Source: Ktedonobacter sp. 13_1_20CM_4_53_11 (GTDB lineage: Bacteria > Chloroflexota > Ktedonobacteria > Ktedonobacterales > Ktedonobacteraceae). Taken from it: a stretch of 8,985 nucleotides of DNA. This document shows positions 1-6,249 of this stretch, one piece after another; positions within the stretch are counted from its first letter, which is position 1, and every line of letters starts with the position of its first letter. Under the pieces are notes generated by a model. That model saw nothing but the letters and a program-made list of their open reading frames with translations. It did no database searches and was not told the origin of the DNA. Both the position numbers and the translations under genes were made by a program. Location of the stretch: positions 1 to 8,985 of the forward strand of contig MNIY01000203.1 in assembly GCA_001919995.1 (NCBI GenBank), read 5' to 3'.

Positions 1-21
1 CCAGCGGAGGGAAGCGGCACA
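1..21 (+). promoter_or_regulatory. 3' end of a TPP riboswitch (THI element), cut by the window edge
   Basis: The first bases, CCAGCGGAGGGAAGC, match the highly conserved 3' block of the thiamine pyrophosphate aptamer, usually written as CCAGCG(U/G)AGGGAAG. The 5' two thirds of the aptamer lie outside the window, so the fold cannot be verified here. The identification is supported by what follows: an intrinsic terminator about 40 bases downstream and a thiamine-precursor ABC transporter. It would sense TPP in the nascent mRNA and stop transcription when TPP is plentiful. The exact 3' boundary, which is the end of helix P1, is uncertain. Confidence 0.85.
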
Positions 22-62
22 CGGTCTGTCCAATAGTTTTCCAGTGAGCAGTACTTACAAGA

Positions 63-96
63 CCGCAATCCTCCATATCGGGATTGCGGTTTTTTT
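63..96 (+). terminator. Intrinsic terminator, probable expression platform of the TPP riboswitch
   Basis: A perfect 9-bp stem is formed by CCGCAATCC (63-71) and GGATTGCGG (81-89). Its loop is 9 bases and a run of seven T follows (90-96). It lies between the aptamer remnant and the first gene, so it is an attenuator rather than an end-of-gene terminator. The bases CGGTCT (22-27) are exactly complementary to AGACCG (60-65) and could form an antiterminator that takes the bottom of the 5' arm. That alternative pairing is inference. Confidence 0.85.
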
Positions 97-131
97 GTTG
101 TGTTTGCTCAAAGCGGAATTGGAATCTATCT

Positions 132-138
132 GGAGGTG
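132..138 (+). promoter_or_regulatory. Ribosome binding site that sets the thiZ start
   Basis: GGAGGTG lies 6 bases before the ATG at 145. An in-frame GTG at 100 has no such site and directly abuts the terminator T-run, so 145 is the preferred start. Confidence 0.8.
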
Positions 139-144
139 AGGAAT

Positions 145-915
145 ATGGAACCTCCCAAACTATTGGTACAGGGAGTCTCTAAGATCTTTCGCGATGGACG
201 ACAAACCCTGGATACCCTTGCATCGATCGACCTGGTCGTCAATAACGGTGAATTTGTGACGGTCATCGGACCAAGTGGTTGTGGCAAGAGTACACTTTTT
301 AATATCGTTGCGGGGGTGGATCAGCCCAGCGAAGGTATAGTTGCCATTGATGGTGATGCTCAAGGAACGCGCGCTGGGAAAGCTGCTTATATGCCTCAAC
401 AGCCACTTCTCTTGCCCTGGCGCACCGTCGTTGAGAATGTCATGTTGGGTTTGGATGTGCGTCGTGTCCCACGCAAAAAAGCAGAATTCCAGGCTCACGA
501 ACTGCTCAAACGTTTCGGGCTAGCCGATTTTGCCCAACATTATCCGGCGACACTCTCGGGTGGAATGCGGCAGCGGGTGGCGCTGCTCCGCACAGTGCTG
601 TTCAACTCCTCATTTTTATTACTGGATGAACCATTCGGAGCGCTAGATGCGCTTACCCGGCTTTCGCTCCAGATGTGGTTGCTCGACGTCTGGCAGACCT
701 TTCATTCGAGCGTCCTCTTTATCACTCATGATGTGCGTGAGGCAATCTTGCTGTCGGACCGTATTTACGTGCTCAGTTCGCGCCCGGCACGGGTATTGCG
801 TGTCGTTGAAGTCGAGTTACCGCGCCCGCGCCGCTCGGAGCAACTGGCATTGGCGCAGGCTGTGCAGTTGGAGCAGGAGCTTACCGCGCTTTTGATGAAG
901 GAACAACAAGTATGA
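145..915 (+). CDS. thiZ: ABC transporter ATP-binding protein, thiamine-precursor (pyrimidine) uptake, ThiZ-like
   Basis: Cytoplasmic ATPase that powers import of a thiamine pyrimidine precursor (HMP or its formylaminopyrimidine form) with the permease and binding protein encoded next. The 256-residue protein has every nucleotide-binding motif: Walker A GPSGCGKST (42-50), Q-loop glutamine in MPQQ (Q85), ABC signature LSGGMRQR (137-144), Walker B LLLDEP (158-163) and the switch histidine in THD (H195). By sequence alone it belongs to the SsuB/TauB/ThiZ group of nitrate/sulfonate/pyrimidine ATPases, which are hard to tell apart. The thiamine assignment rests on the upstream TPP riboswitch and the ThiY-type binding protein. 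The start at 145 was chosen for its GGAGGTG site. The stop overlaps the start of the next gene by 4 bases (ATGA), indicating translational coupling. Confidence 0.9.
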   Translation: MEPPKLLVQGVSKIFRDGRQTLDTLASIDLVVNNGEFVTVIGPSGCGKSTLFNIVAGVDQPSEGIVAIDGDAQGTRAGKAAYMPQQPLLLPWRTVVENVMLGLDVRRVPRKKAEFQAHELLKRFGLADFAQHYPATLSGGMRQRVALLRTVLFNSSFLLLDEPFGALDALTRLSLQMWLLDVWQTFHSSVLFITHDVREAILLSDRIYVLSSRPARVLRVVEVELPRPRRSEQLALAQAVQLEQELTALLMKEQQV

Positions 916-1685
916 AATTACGCTGGTTGGCCGGTTATGGGCCTGCATTTGTGTTAGGTGTGACGATATTGGCGTTTTGGGAACTGTACGTACGTTCTGG
1001 ACAGATCAGCGCAGAAGTCCTGCCTACACCAATCGCCATTGTGCGGGCTTTGATTGATCACTGGGATGTGATCTCCGTACATACGCTGCAAACTCTCTTA
1101 GAGACGGTGCTGGGCATGGCCGCGGCGACGGTTTTTGGTCTGCTCCTCGCGATAACACTTGAAATCTCACGGTGGTCGCGGCGAGCAATCTATCCAGTCC
1201 TGGTGATATCTCAGACGATTCCGATCATCGCCCTGGCGCCCTTGTTGCTCCTCTGGTTCGGTATTGACCTGGGTCCGAAGGTCTTTGTTGTCGCGCTCTA
1301 CTGTTTCTTTCCTATAGCCGTTGCATGCGCTGATGGGCTCGCCGATGCTGAGCCAGAACTGATCAACCTCTTAAGAAGTATGCGCGCGTCGCGCTGGCAG
1401 ATTCTCTGGCTTGTGCGTTTACCGGGAGCGATGCCGTCGTTTTTCTCTGGCCTGCGCATTGCCGCGACATATGGCGTGACGGGTGCAATCTTTGGGGAAT
1501 ATGTGGGAGCGTATCAAGGTCTGGGTATCTACATGCAACTCTCGTTCAACTCTCATGCGATTGTGCTGGTTTTCGCGGCAATTCTCGTCACCGCGGCGCT
1601 CAGCCTCCTGCTTTTTGGCCTCGTATCCTTGATCGAGCGCATTGCTTTACCGTGGTATCACGGATCTGCGATCCGTAGGCTCTGA
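912..1685 (+). CDS. thiX: ABC transporter permease, thiamine-precursor uptake, ThiX-like
   Basis: Inner-membrane subunit of the same importer; two copies would form the channel. The 257-residue length is normal for the BPD_transp_1 family (SsuC/TauC/ThiX). Hydrophobic segments are visible at roughly 10-27, 60-82, 94-116, 122-142, 182-196 and 216-240. The coupling loop that docks on the ATPase (EAA-type) corresponds to about residues 149-172, ELINLLRSMRAS followed by RLPGAMP. The conserved family pattern VLPTP occurs at 36-40. Its ATG overlaps the thiZ stop by 4 bases, so the pair is translationally coupled. Substrate identity comes from context (TPP riboswitch and ThiY-like neighbour), because the permease sequence alone fits several substrates. 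Confidence 0.88.
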   Translation: MKLRWLAGYGPAFVLGVTILAFWELYVRSGQISAEVLPTPIAIVRALIDHWDVISVHTLQTLLETVLGMAAATVFGLLLAITLEISRWSRRAIYPVLVISQTIPIIALAPLLLLWFGIDLGPKVFVVALYCFFPIAVACADGLADAEPELINLLRSMRASRWQILWLVRLPGAMPSFFSGLRIAATYGVTGAIFGEYVGAYQGLGIYMQLSFNSHAIVLVFAAILVTAALSLLLFGLVSLIERIALPWYHGSAIRRL

Positions 1686-1703
1686 GTTCATATCCTGTTA
1701 CCA

Positions 1704-1721
1704 GGCAGCCGGTGGGTTGCC
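1704..1721 (+). other. Small intercistronic hairpin between thiX and thiY
   Basis: GGCAGCC (1704-1710) and GGTTGCC (1715-1721) form a 7-bp stem with one G-U pair and a 4-base loop. No T-run follows, so it is not a terminator. It could be an mRNA-processing or stabilising element, but the role is unknown. Confidence 0.4.
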
Positions 1722-1734
1722 CAACTCATAGAGA

Positions 1735-1740
1735 AAGGAA
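1735..1740 (+). promoter_or_regulatory. Ribosome binding site of the thiY signal-peptide start
   Basis: AAGGAA, in the context GAGAAAGGAA, lies 6 bases before the ATG at 1747. It marks 1747 as the native thiY start even though that frame closes at 1848. The in-frame GTG at 1835, which opens the binding-protein domain, lacks such a site. Confidence 0.65.
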
Positions 1741-1746
1741 ACTGTC

Positions 1747-2677
1747 ATGAATACTCGTTTTCGTCTCCTCGCAAGTATAGGTATACCCCTGTTACTGATT
1801 GTTCTTGTTGTAGGCGCTTTCATCTGGCAGCAGCGTGCTGCGCGATGAGGGTATCAATCTCCAACTATTGCCCTATTCGGCGAATGTCTCAGCAGACGTG
1901 CTGGTGAGTAGTGGAAAGGCCGACGTGGGTATTAGCTCAACGGAAGGAATTGTTGCTGATGCTGCTGTGAATCAGCCGGTCGTCTCGATTGCTGCAATAA
2001 TTCAACATAACACTTCCGCGCTGATTACCCTGGCGAACTCGGGTATAACGCGACCAAGAGACCTGAGTGGCAAAGTGTACGGAGGCTTTGGCGCACCGTA
2101 TGAATCAGCGGTAGTGGGTGAGATCATCAAGCAGGATGGTGGAACAGGTCAATTTAAGAATGTGACGTTGAGTGTCGACGCGATGCAAGCGCTGGAGTCG
2201 CGCCGCATCGATTTCGTGTGGGTGTTTGAGGGTTGGGAAGTTATCCAGGCGCAGCGTGCAGGCGTTAAATTACATATCTTTCCTATCACAAACTACGGCG
2301 TCGCTGATTACTATACACCCAATATTATCACCAGCCCCAACGAGATCAAACAGAAGCCGGATCTATTGCGCAGGTTTATGGCCGCGACCGCGAAGGGATA
2401 TGAATACACTCGAACGCATGCACAAGATTCAGCGCAGATGTTGCTGAGCGCTAATCCGCAGGGTACATTCCCAGATCCAGGCCTGGTGGTTGCCAGTCAG
2501 GAGTTTCTCAGCCCGCGCTATGCCGACCGGGGTCGGAAATGGGGCTGGCAGGATGCTGCCGCCTGGCACGGTTATCCACAATTTATCATCAACTCTAACG
2601 GTATAGATGATGCAGCGGGTCACCCCATCCATTCCATGGATTTTAACCGCCTATACACAAATCAGTTTCTAGCTTGA
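1747..2677 (+). pseudogene. thiY: Thiamine-precursor (pyrimidine) substrate-binding protein, ThiY/NMT1-like, apparently broken by an N-terminal deletion and frameshift
   Basis: The intact protein would capture the pyrimidine precursor outside the membrane and deliver it to ThiX/ThiZ. Reading from 1747 gives a typical export signal (MNTRF, then a hydrophobic core of about 20 residues, then WQQRAAR) that hits TGA at 1846-1848 after 33 codons. The mature domain is open in the next frame from about 1835 to the stop at 2675-2677. It begins at RDEGINLQLLPYS and continues with family-typical stretches: SIAAIIQHNTSALITL, GFGAPYESA, FVWVFEGWE and YYTPNIITSP. ThiY/NMT1 proteins normally have about 35-50 more residues here, including the first beta strand with its DWTPN-like ligand-binding segment, and these are absent. 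The missing piece must be 3n+2 bases to restore the frame. A 6-bp inverted repeat (1827-1841) sits on the junction. A sequencing or assembly error is the main alternative. Confidence 0.78.
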
Positions 2678-2720
2678 TGGAATATGTGTGCGGTAGCAGG
2701 AAAAAATGTAGACTCAACTT

Positions 2721-2749
2721 TTGAATTCTTGCAATGGATGTGTCATACT
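2721..2749 (+). promoter_or_regulatory. Candidate sigma-70-type promoter for the membrane-protein gene
   Basis: TTGAAT (2721-2726) and CATACT (2744-2749) are separated by 17 bases. A TG dinucleotide at 2741-2742 gives an extended -10 element. The predicted transcript starts near 2756, leaving a leader of about 95 bases before the ATG at 2853. This argues that the membrane protein is not simply the last gene of the riboswitch-controlled operon. Confidence 0.55.
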
Positions 2750-2770
2750 ATCCAGTAGTAGGAAGAAATC

Positions 2771-2791
2771 AGTGATTTTGTGGAAATCACT
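2771..2791. repeat. Perfect inverted repeat in the 5' leader of the membrane-protein gene
   Basis: AGTGATTT (2771-2778) and AAATCACT (2784-2791) are perfect complements around a 5-base centre. No T-run follows. The site lies just downstream of the candidate promoter, a usual place for a repressor operator, and it could also fold as an mRNA hairpin. Confidence 0.5.
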
Positions 2792-2852
2792 CATGCGGAA
2801 CGGTCAGGCTGGAAAACCAATGGTTGTCCTGGAGAGGTGAAGGTCAATATAC

Positions 2853-4100
2853 ATGGCGCAATCTGATATACGAGTGAACGTAGAAGGCTTTTCTCAAGGC
2901 CAGGAATCTCAACCAGTTGATCTCGCCGAGCGAAGATTGCGCCGCGTGAGTGCCTGGTTTCTACTCTTTCTAGTTTTGCAGGCAGAACTTGGATTGGCGT
3001 GGGATAGGAACTGGCATGATACCATTGGACGAGATACCTTCTGGATACCACCACATATCATGATGTATACGGGGATAGGAGCGGCAGGACTCGTGGCTCT
3101 AAGTGTAGTCATACTCGATACCCTGCGCTACTATAGGAAGGCGCCAGGAGTTGACGACGCTTCGACGGTGTCTATCTTCTGGATATTCCACGCGCCAATC
3201 GGTTTTATTATCCTGGGTTTTGGGGCCTTAATCGACCTCGTGGCCGCACCCTTTGATAACTGGTGGCATTCCTTGTACGGGATCGACGTGACGTTGTGGT
3301 CTCCCTTTCACCTGATGGGAACTGTTGGCGGGTTGATTGAAGGGCTGGGTATCATCTATATCTTTGCTTCAGAAGTTGGGGTTGAGCGGCGGAAAGAGCC
3401 TTCTCCACGTCGCTTCCTGGGGCTGAATGGGCTTGAATGGGGAGCGCTGGCAATCTTCGCCGGGTTAATGGAACTGATACTGCCGACATTGACGGCGTTC
3501 AACTCTATAGCGCCAGGTACCTCGCAATGGCTTCTTCTGACGTACCCACTTCCGCTGGCTTTATCCGCTGGATTCTGTTTAATCGGCGTGACCAATTTCA
3601 TACGCAAACCAGGCACTGCAATCCTGGCGGCATTGCTTGTCTGGATTCTGGCGCTGGGAACGCAGGCTTTCGTACCATGGGCATTGCATACCTTTGTATC
3701 AATGTTTGGGTTCAGGTTTCGCTACACAGATCGTTTACCTACCTACAACCTCGTCCTTGCCCTTCTACCACTGCTTTACCTGATTTCAGCAGTGATGGTT
3801 GAAGGCTTCGCCTACTGGCAACGCCGGCGCGGCAAGTCAATTGAGGAACCCCTGCAAAGGGTGTGGGTGTGGTTCCCTGGTATCCTCATAGGGCTGACAG
3901 CTTTGCTGATCCCACCTGCAGTAATGCATCTTCTCATGGTGTTTATACCGCTCGATAAACTCCCCTGGGGGACAGCAGTGCTTGCGCCCGACTGGCTCAG
4001 TGTATTATTTTCGGCTCCTCTCGCACTTTTGGCAGGAGTAATAGCTGCGATAGTTGGAGCGGCTTTTGGCGAGATTTGGTATCGCTGTAATGGACAATAG
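2853..4100 (+). CDS. Uncharacterised polytopic membrane protein with a duplicated Trp/Asp/His motif
   Basis: I do not recognise a named family. The 415-residue protein has a polar N-terminus (about 30 residues) and roughly ten hydrophobic segments near 33-50, 68-92, 108-132, 150-173, 195-216, 226-250, 257-279, 298-318, 338-362 and 383-405. Two related motifs flank helices 2 and 4. The first is D51-x3-H55-x3-G-x-D61-x2-W64-x-P-P-H68. The second is D135-x3-H139-x3-G-x-D145-x3-W149-x-P-x-H153. Conserved-type Asp/His pairs at membrane borders suggest metal or cofactor binding, but this is inference. Further histidines are at 113, 279 and 359. The start at 2853 is preceded by GGAGAGGTGAAGG, although the spacing to the best core is somewhat long. 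It follows the thiamine transporter genes but has its own candidate promoter. Its stop lies 4 bases from that of the convergent thiN. Confidence 0.85.
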   Translation: MAQSDIRVNVEGFSQGQESQPVDLAERRLRRVSAWFLLFLVLQAELGLAWDRNWHDTIGRDTFWIPPHIMMYTGIGAAGLVALSVVILDTLRYYRKAPGVDDASTVSIFWIFHAPIGFIILGFGALIDLVAAPFDNWWHSLYGIDVTLWSPFHLMGTVGGLIEGLGIIYIFASEVGVERRKEPSPRRFLGLNGLEWGALAIFAGLMELILPTLTAFNSIAPGTSQWLLLTYPLPLALSAGFCLIGVTNFIRKPGTAILAALLVWILALGTQAFVPWALHTFVSMFGFRFRYTDRLPTYNLVLALLPLLYLISAVMVEGFAYWQRRRGKSIEEPLQRVWVWFPGILIGLTALLIPPAVMHLLMVFIPLDKLPWGTAVLAPDWLSVLFSAPLALLAGVIAAIVGAAFGEIWYRCNGQ

Positions 4101-4104
4101 AGCA

Positions 4105-4758
4105 TTATGTCTTAAGCTCTCGCGAATTCGTATGTATGATAAGTAATAACCCACTTTCAAGGGAGACCCCGGCCTGTTCCTGTTCCAGGACGTTGCTCAC
4201 ACCTCGTGGCCTGCCAAAATGCAGCGTCTCCCCACGCAATGGATAGTATAGCCCGATGGTGTGTACGCCCGTAGCATTTCCGGTGAGTGGAAGCAAGGAG
4301 AGTAAATCTCCGGCCTGTCCGTTGATCACTGCCTGTCCTTGCCCACGCAATAGCCAGCAGATCGCCGGTCCATCAACAATGCGTAGGGGCACAACCTCAA
4401 AACCTGCCAGCAGCAGTATATTCGCCATCGTGTGATCGAAGCGTTCGCCGCCAAGTCCACCGAGCAATGTAATCACGCTGGCTCCTTCCTCTATCGCTGC
4501 CTGGACGGCAAGCTCGGTATCGGTCTCATTTTTTTCAACTGCAACCTGTACTATACGGCTTCCCCGCGTTTTCAGTTCTTGTAATCGAGGAGCATCCAGC
4601 GAGTCGAAGTCTCCAACAATGATGGCAGGAGTGCAGCCGTAGTGGAGCGCAGTTGCTGCTCCACTATCGGCTGCGATGACGAGATCGGCGGAAGCAATTG
4701 CAGCGGCAACAGCTTCTCCTGGTTGTACAGCTCCTCCAGCGAATATCACAGCGTGCAT
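4105..4758 (-). CDS. thiN: Thiamine pyrophosphokinase
   Basis: Cytoplasmic enzyme that transfers pyrophosphate from ATP to thiamine, giving TPP. The 217 residues match the bacterial ThiN/TPK family in length and layout. The N-terminal catalytic domain has AADSGA (29-34), VGDFDSLD (48-55), EKNETDTELA (75-84) and GGLGGERFDHT (100-110). These carry the acidic metal-binding residues and the FDH signature. The C-terminal thiamine-binding beta domain spans about 147-210, with GVSNV (186-190) and the closing GLLLIIHT. The start at 4758 is preceded by AAAGG at about 12 bases, which is weak. A stronger AGGAGG lies 28 bases upstream with no usable in-frame start near it. The gene is transcribed towards the membrane-protein gene. 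I see no riboswitch upstream. Its product is the ligand of the riboswitch at the left end of the window. Confidence 0.95.
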   Translation of the reverse strand: MHAVIFAGGAVQPGEAVAAAIASADLVIAADSGAATALHYGCTPAIIVGDFDSLDAPRLQELKTRGSRIVQVAVEKNETDTELAVQAAIEEGASVITLLGGLGGERFDHTMANILLLAGFEVVPLRIVDGPAICWLLRGQGQAVINGQAGDLLSLLPLTGNATGVHTIGLYYPLRGETLHFGRPRGVSNVLEQEQAGVSLESGLLLIIHTNSRELKT

Positions 4759-4796
4759 ATTATATATAATCCTTTCAAAACAACCGCCTCCTCTAA

Positions 4797-4816
4797 TACC
4801 TTTCGGCTACCTTTCG
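4797..4816. repeat. Tandem 9-bp direct repeat upstream of thiN
   Basis: TACCTTTCG occurs at 4797-4805 and again at 4808-4816, an 11-bp period close to one DNA helical turn. The second copy overlaps a small stem, GCTAC (4806-4810) with GTAGC (4816-4820). It lies in the leader region of the minus-strand thiN. A regulator site on one helix face is possible; no function is shown. Confidence 0.4.
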
Positions 4817-4842
4817 TAGCTACACCTTCTCTTCCTTCGTTA

Positions 4843-4859
4843 TATCATCTAGCATGATA
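4843..4859. repeat. Inverted repeat between the divergent thiN and dprE1-like genes
   Basis: TATCAT (4843-4848) and ATGATA (4854-4859) form a perfect 6-bp dyad with a 5-base centre, set in an AT-rich divergent promoter region. It could be an operator for either gene. No convincing -35/-10 pair was found on either strand in this gap. Confidence 0.35.
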
Positions 4860-4891
4860 AAATACTTGGTAGAGGTATAAAAAAATATTGT

Positions 4892-6244
4892 ATGTCTTTT
4901 CTCAGTAAAACGAATCAACCTCGCTCATGGGGGCGCTATCCAAAGGTTACTCCCGCTGAGGTACAATCGGTTTTCTGGCGCAGTGAATTGCCCAATATTG
5001 CTGATTTTGAGCAGCCAGTGCTGCCTTACGCGTATGGGCGAAGCTATGGCGATAGCTGCCTGAACGAGGGCGGGGTGTCCCTGGATGTGAGTCACCTGCG
5101 ACGTTTCATCTCTTTTGACGAAGATGAGGGCCTTTTATGCTGTGAGGCGGGCGTATCGCTGGCGGAAATCCTTGAGCTGATTGTGCCGCGCGGCTGGTTT
5201 ATTCCAGTCTCGCCGGGCACGAGGTTTGTCTCCGTTGGTGGAGCGATCGCCAACGATGTGCATGGCAAGAATCATCATAAGGCGGGCACCTTTGGCTGTC
5301 ATGTCACCCGTTTTGAACTCCTGCGTTCGAATGGAGAGCGTCTTATCTGTTCCCCCCACGAGAACACAAATTTGTTTCAGGCTACTATCGGGGGCCTCGG
5401 TCTCACTGGCGTCATCCTGTGGGCTGAATTTCGCTTGAAGCCTATCGTCAATCCTTTCATCGATATGGAGCGCATCCAGTTTTCATCGCTCGACGAATTT
5501 CTGCAGATTTCCGCCGAAACGGACCAGCAGTATGAATATACAATGTCCTGGGTTGACATCTTGATTGGTGGGCAGAACTTGTGCAGGGGCATTTTCATGT
5601 GCGGCAATAACGACCAGTCAAGATCACTGGCATCGAAAAAGACTGGGAGAAAGCTGCCGCTCACAGTTCCTTTTGATCTTCCCTCTTTTGTTTTGAATTC
5701 GTTGACGGTCAAGTCTTTTAACGAATTGTTCTACCACTCGCAACTCAGCAAAAGGGTGCACAAGGTTGTGCCGTACGAGCCGTTCTTTTATCCGCTGGAC
5801 TCCATTCACGAGTGGAATCGCCTCTATGGCAAACGTGGCTTTTTACAGTACCAGTTTGTAGTGCCCTTCCAGGATGGTTTTGGCGCAATGAGAGAGATTA
5901 TCGGGCGCATACGGCGCTCGGGCGAAGGGTCATTTTTAACGGTTCTTAAAACATTTGGTACGATACGATCTCCTGGGATGCTCTCATTCCCCCGGCCAGG
6001 TATAACCCTGGCCCTGGATTTTGCCTATGGTGGTCAGAAGACATTACAATTGCTCGACGAACTCGATAAAGTTGTGCGTCAGAGTGGGGGGGCGGTCTAT
6101 CCTGCAAAAGACGCGCGCATGAGCGCGGAGAACTTCCAGGCGTTTTTCCCTAGATGGCAAGAGTTTGCCCAGTATGTTGATCCACACTTCTCCTCCAGTT
6201 TTTGGCGACGTGTAAGTCATGCTCAAAAGTTAGTGATGGTATAA
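4892..6244 (+). CDS. DprE1-like FAD-dependent polyprenyl-phosphoryl-ribose oxidase (2'-epimerase subunit)
   Basis: By similarity to mycobacterial DprE1 it oxidises the C2' hydroxyl of a polyprenyl-phosphoryl pentose to a keto sugar using FAD. The partner reductase follows immediately. The 450-residue length fits. The N-terminal FAD-binding half shows YGRSYGDS (48-55), SPGTR (107-111) and VGGAIANDVHGKNHHKAGTFG (115-135), the last being diagnostic of DprE1. ATIGGLGLTGVI (164-175) follows. The C-terminal substrate half has HEWNRLYGKRGFLQYQFVVP (306-325), KTFG (353-356), LSFPRPG (364-370) and YPAKDARM (403-410), in which K406 matches the active-site Lys418 of M. tuberculosis. The cysteine targeted by benzothiazinones (Cys387) aligns with A374. 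The start at 4892 has only a distant AGAGG (4871-4875). The native polyprenyl carrier and end product are unknown in this organism. Confidence 0.9.
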   Translation: MSFLSKTNQPRSWGRYPKVTPAEVQSVFWRSELPNIADFEQPVLPYAYGRSYGDSCLNEGGVSLDVSHLRRFISFDEDEGLLCCEAGVSLAEILELIVPRGWFIPVSPGTRFVSVGGAIANDVHGKNHHKAGTFGCHVTRFELLRSNGERLICSPHENTNLFQATIGGLGLTGVILWAEFRLKPIVNPFIDMERIQFSSLDEFLQISAETDQQYEYTMSWVDILIGGQNLCRGIFMCGNNDQSRSLASKKTGRKLPLTVPFDLPSFVLNSLTVKSFNELFYHSQLSKRVHKVVPYEPFFYPLDSIHEWNRLYGKRGFLQYQFVVPFQDGFGAMREIIGRIRRSGEGSFLTVLKTFGTIRSPGMLSFPRPGITLALDFAYGGQKTLQLLDELDKVVRQSGGAVYPAKDARMSAENFQAFFPRWQEFAQYVDPHFSSSFWRRVSHAQKLVMV

Positions 6245-6249
6245 AAAAT

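Noticed and set aside
100..144. N-terminal extension of ThiZ from the GTG at 100
   Set aside because: It has no ribosome site, starts 4 bases after the terminator T-run, and the 15 added residues are not family-like. GGAGGTG precedes the ATG at 145.
1747..1848. A separate 33-residue membrane peptide gene
   Set aside because: It has a good ribosome site, but its sequence is a plain export signal placed exactly where the binding-protein signal peptide should be. It is better read as the first part of a broken thiY. Programmed frameshifting was also considered, but conserved residues are missing and not merely out of frame.
3437..3802. 121-residue open frame inside the membrane-protein gene, same strand
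   Set aside because: It is a shadow in another frame of a gene with clear transmembrane periodicity. It has no family resemblance of its own.
4759..4891. TPP riboswitch upstream of thiN
   Set aside because: No CTGAGA, ACCTGATCTGGATAATGCC or AGCGTAGGGAAG-type blocks occur on the minus strand in this gap.
6202..6249. Upstream start for the DprE2-like gene
   Set aside because: It would overlap the DprE1-like coding end by 43 bases and add cysteine-rich, unconserved residues before the Rossmann fold start at MRILIVGA.
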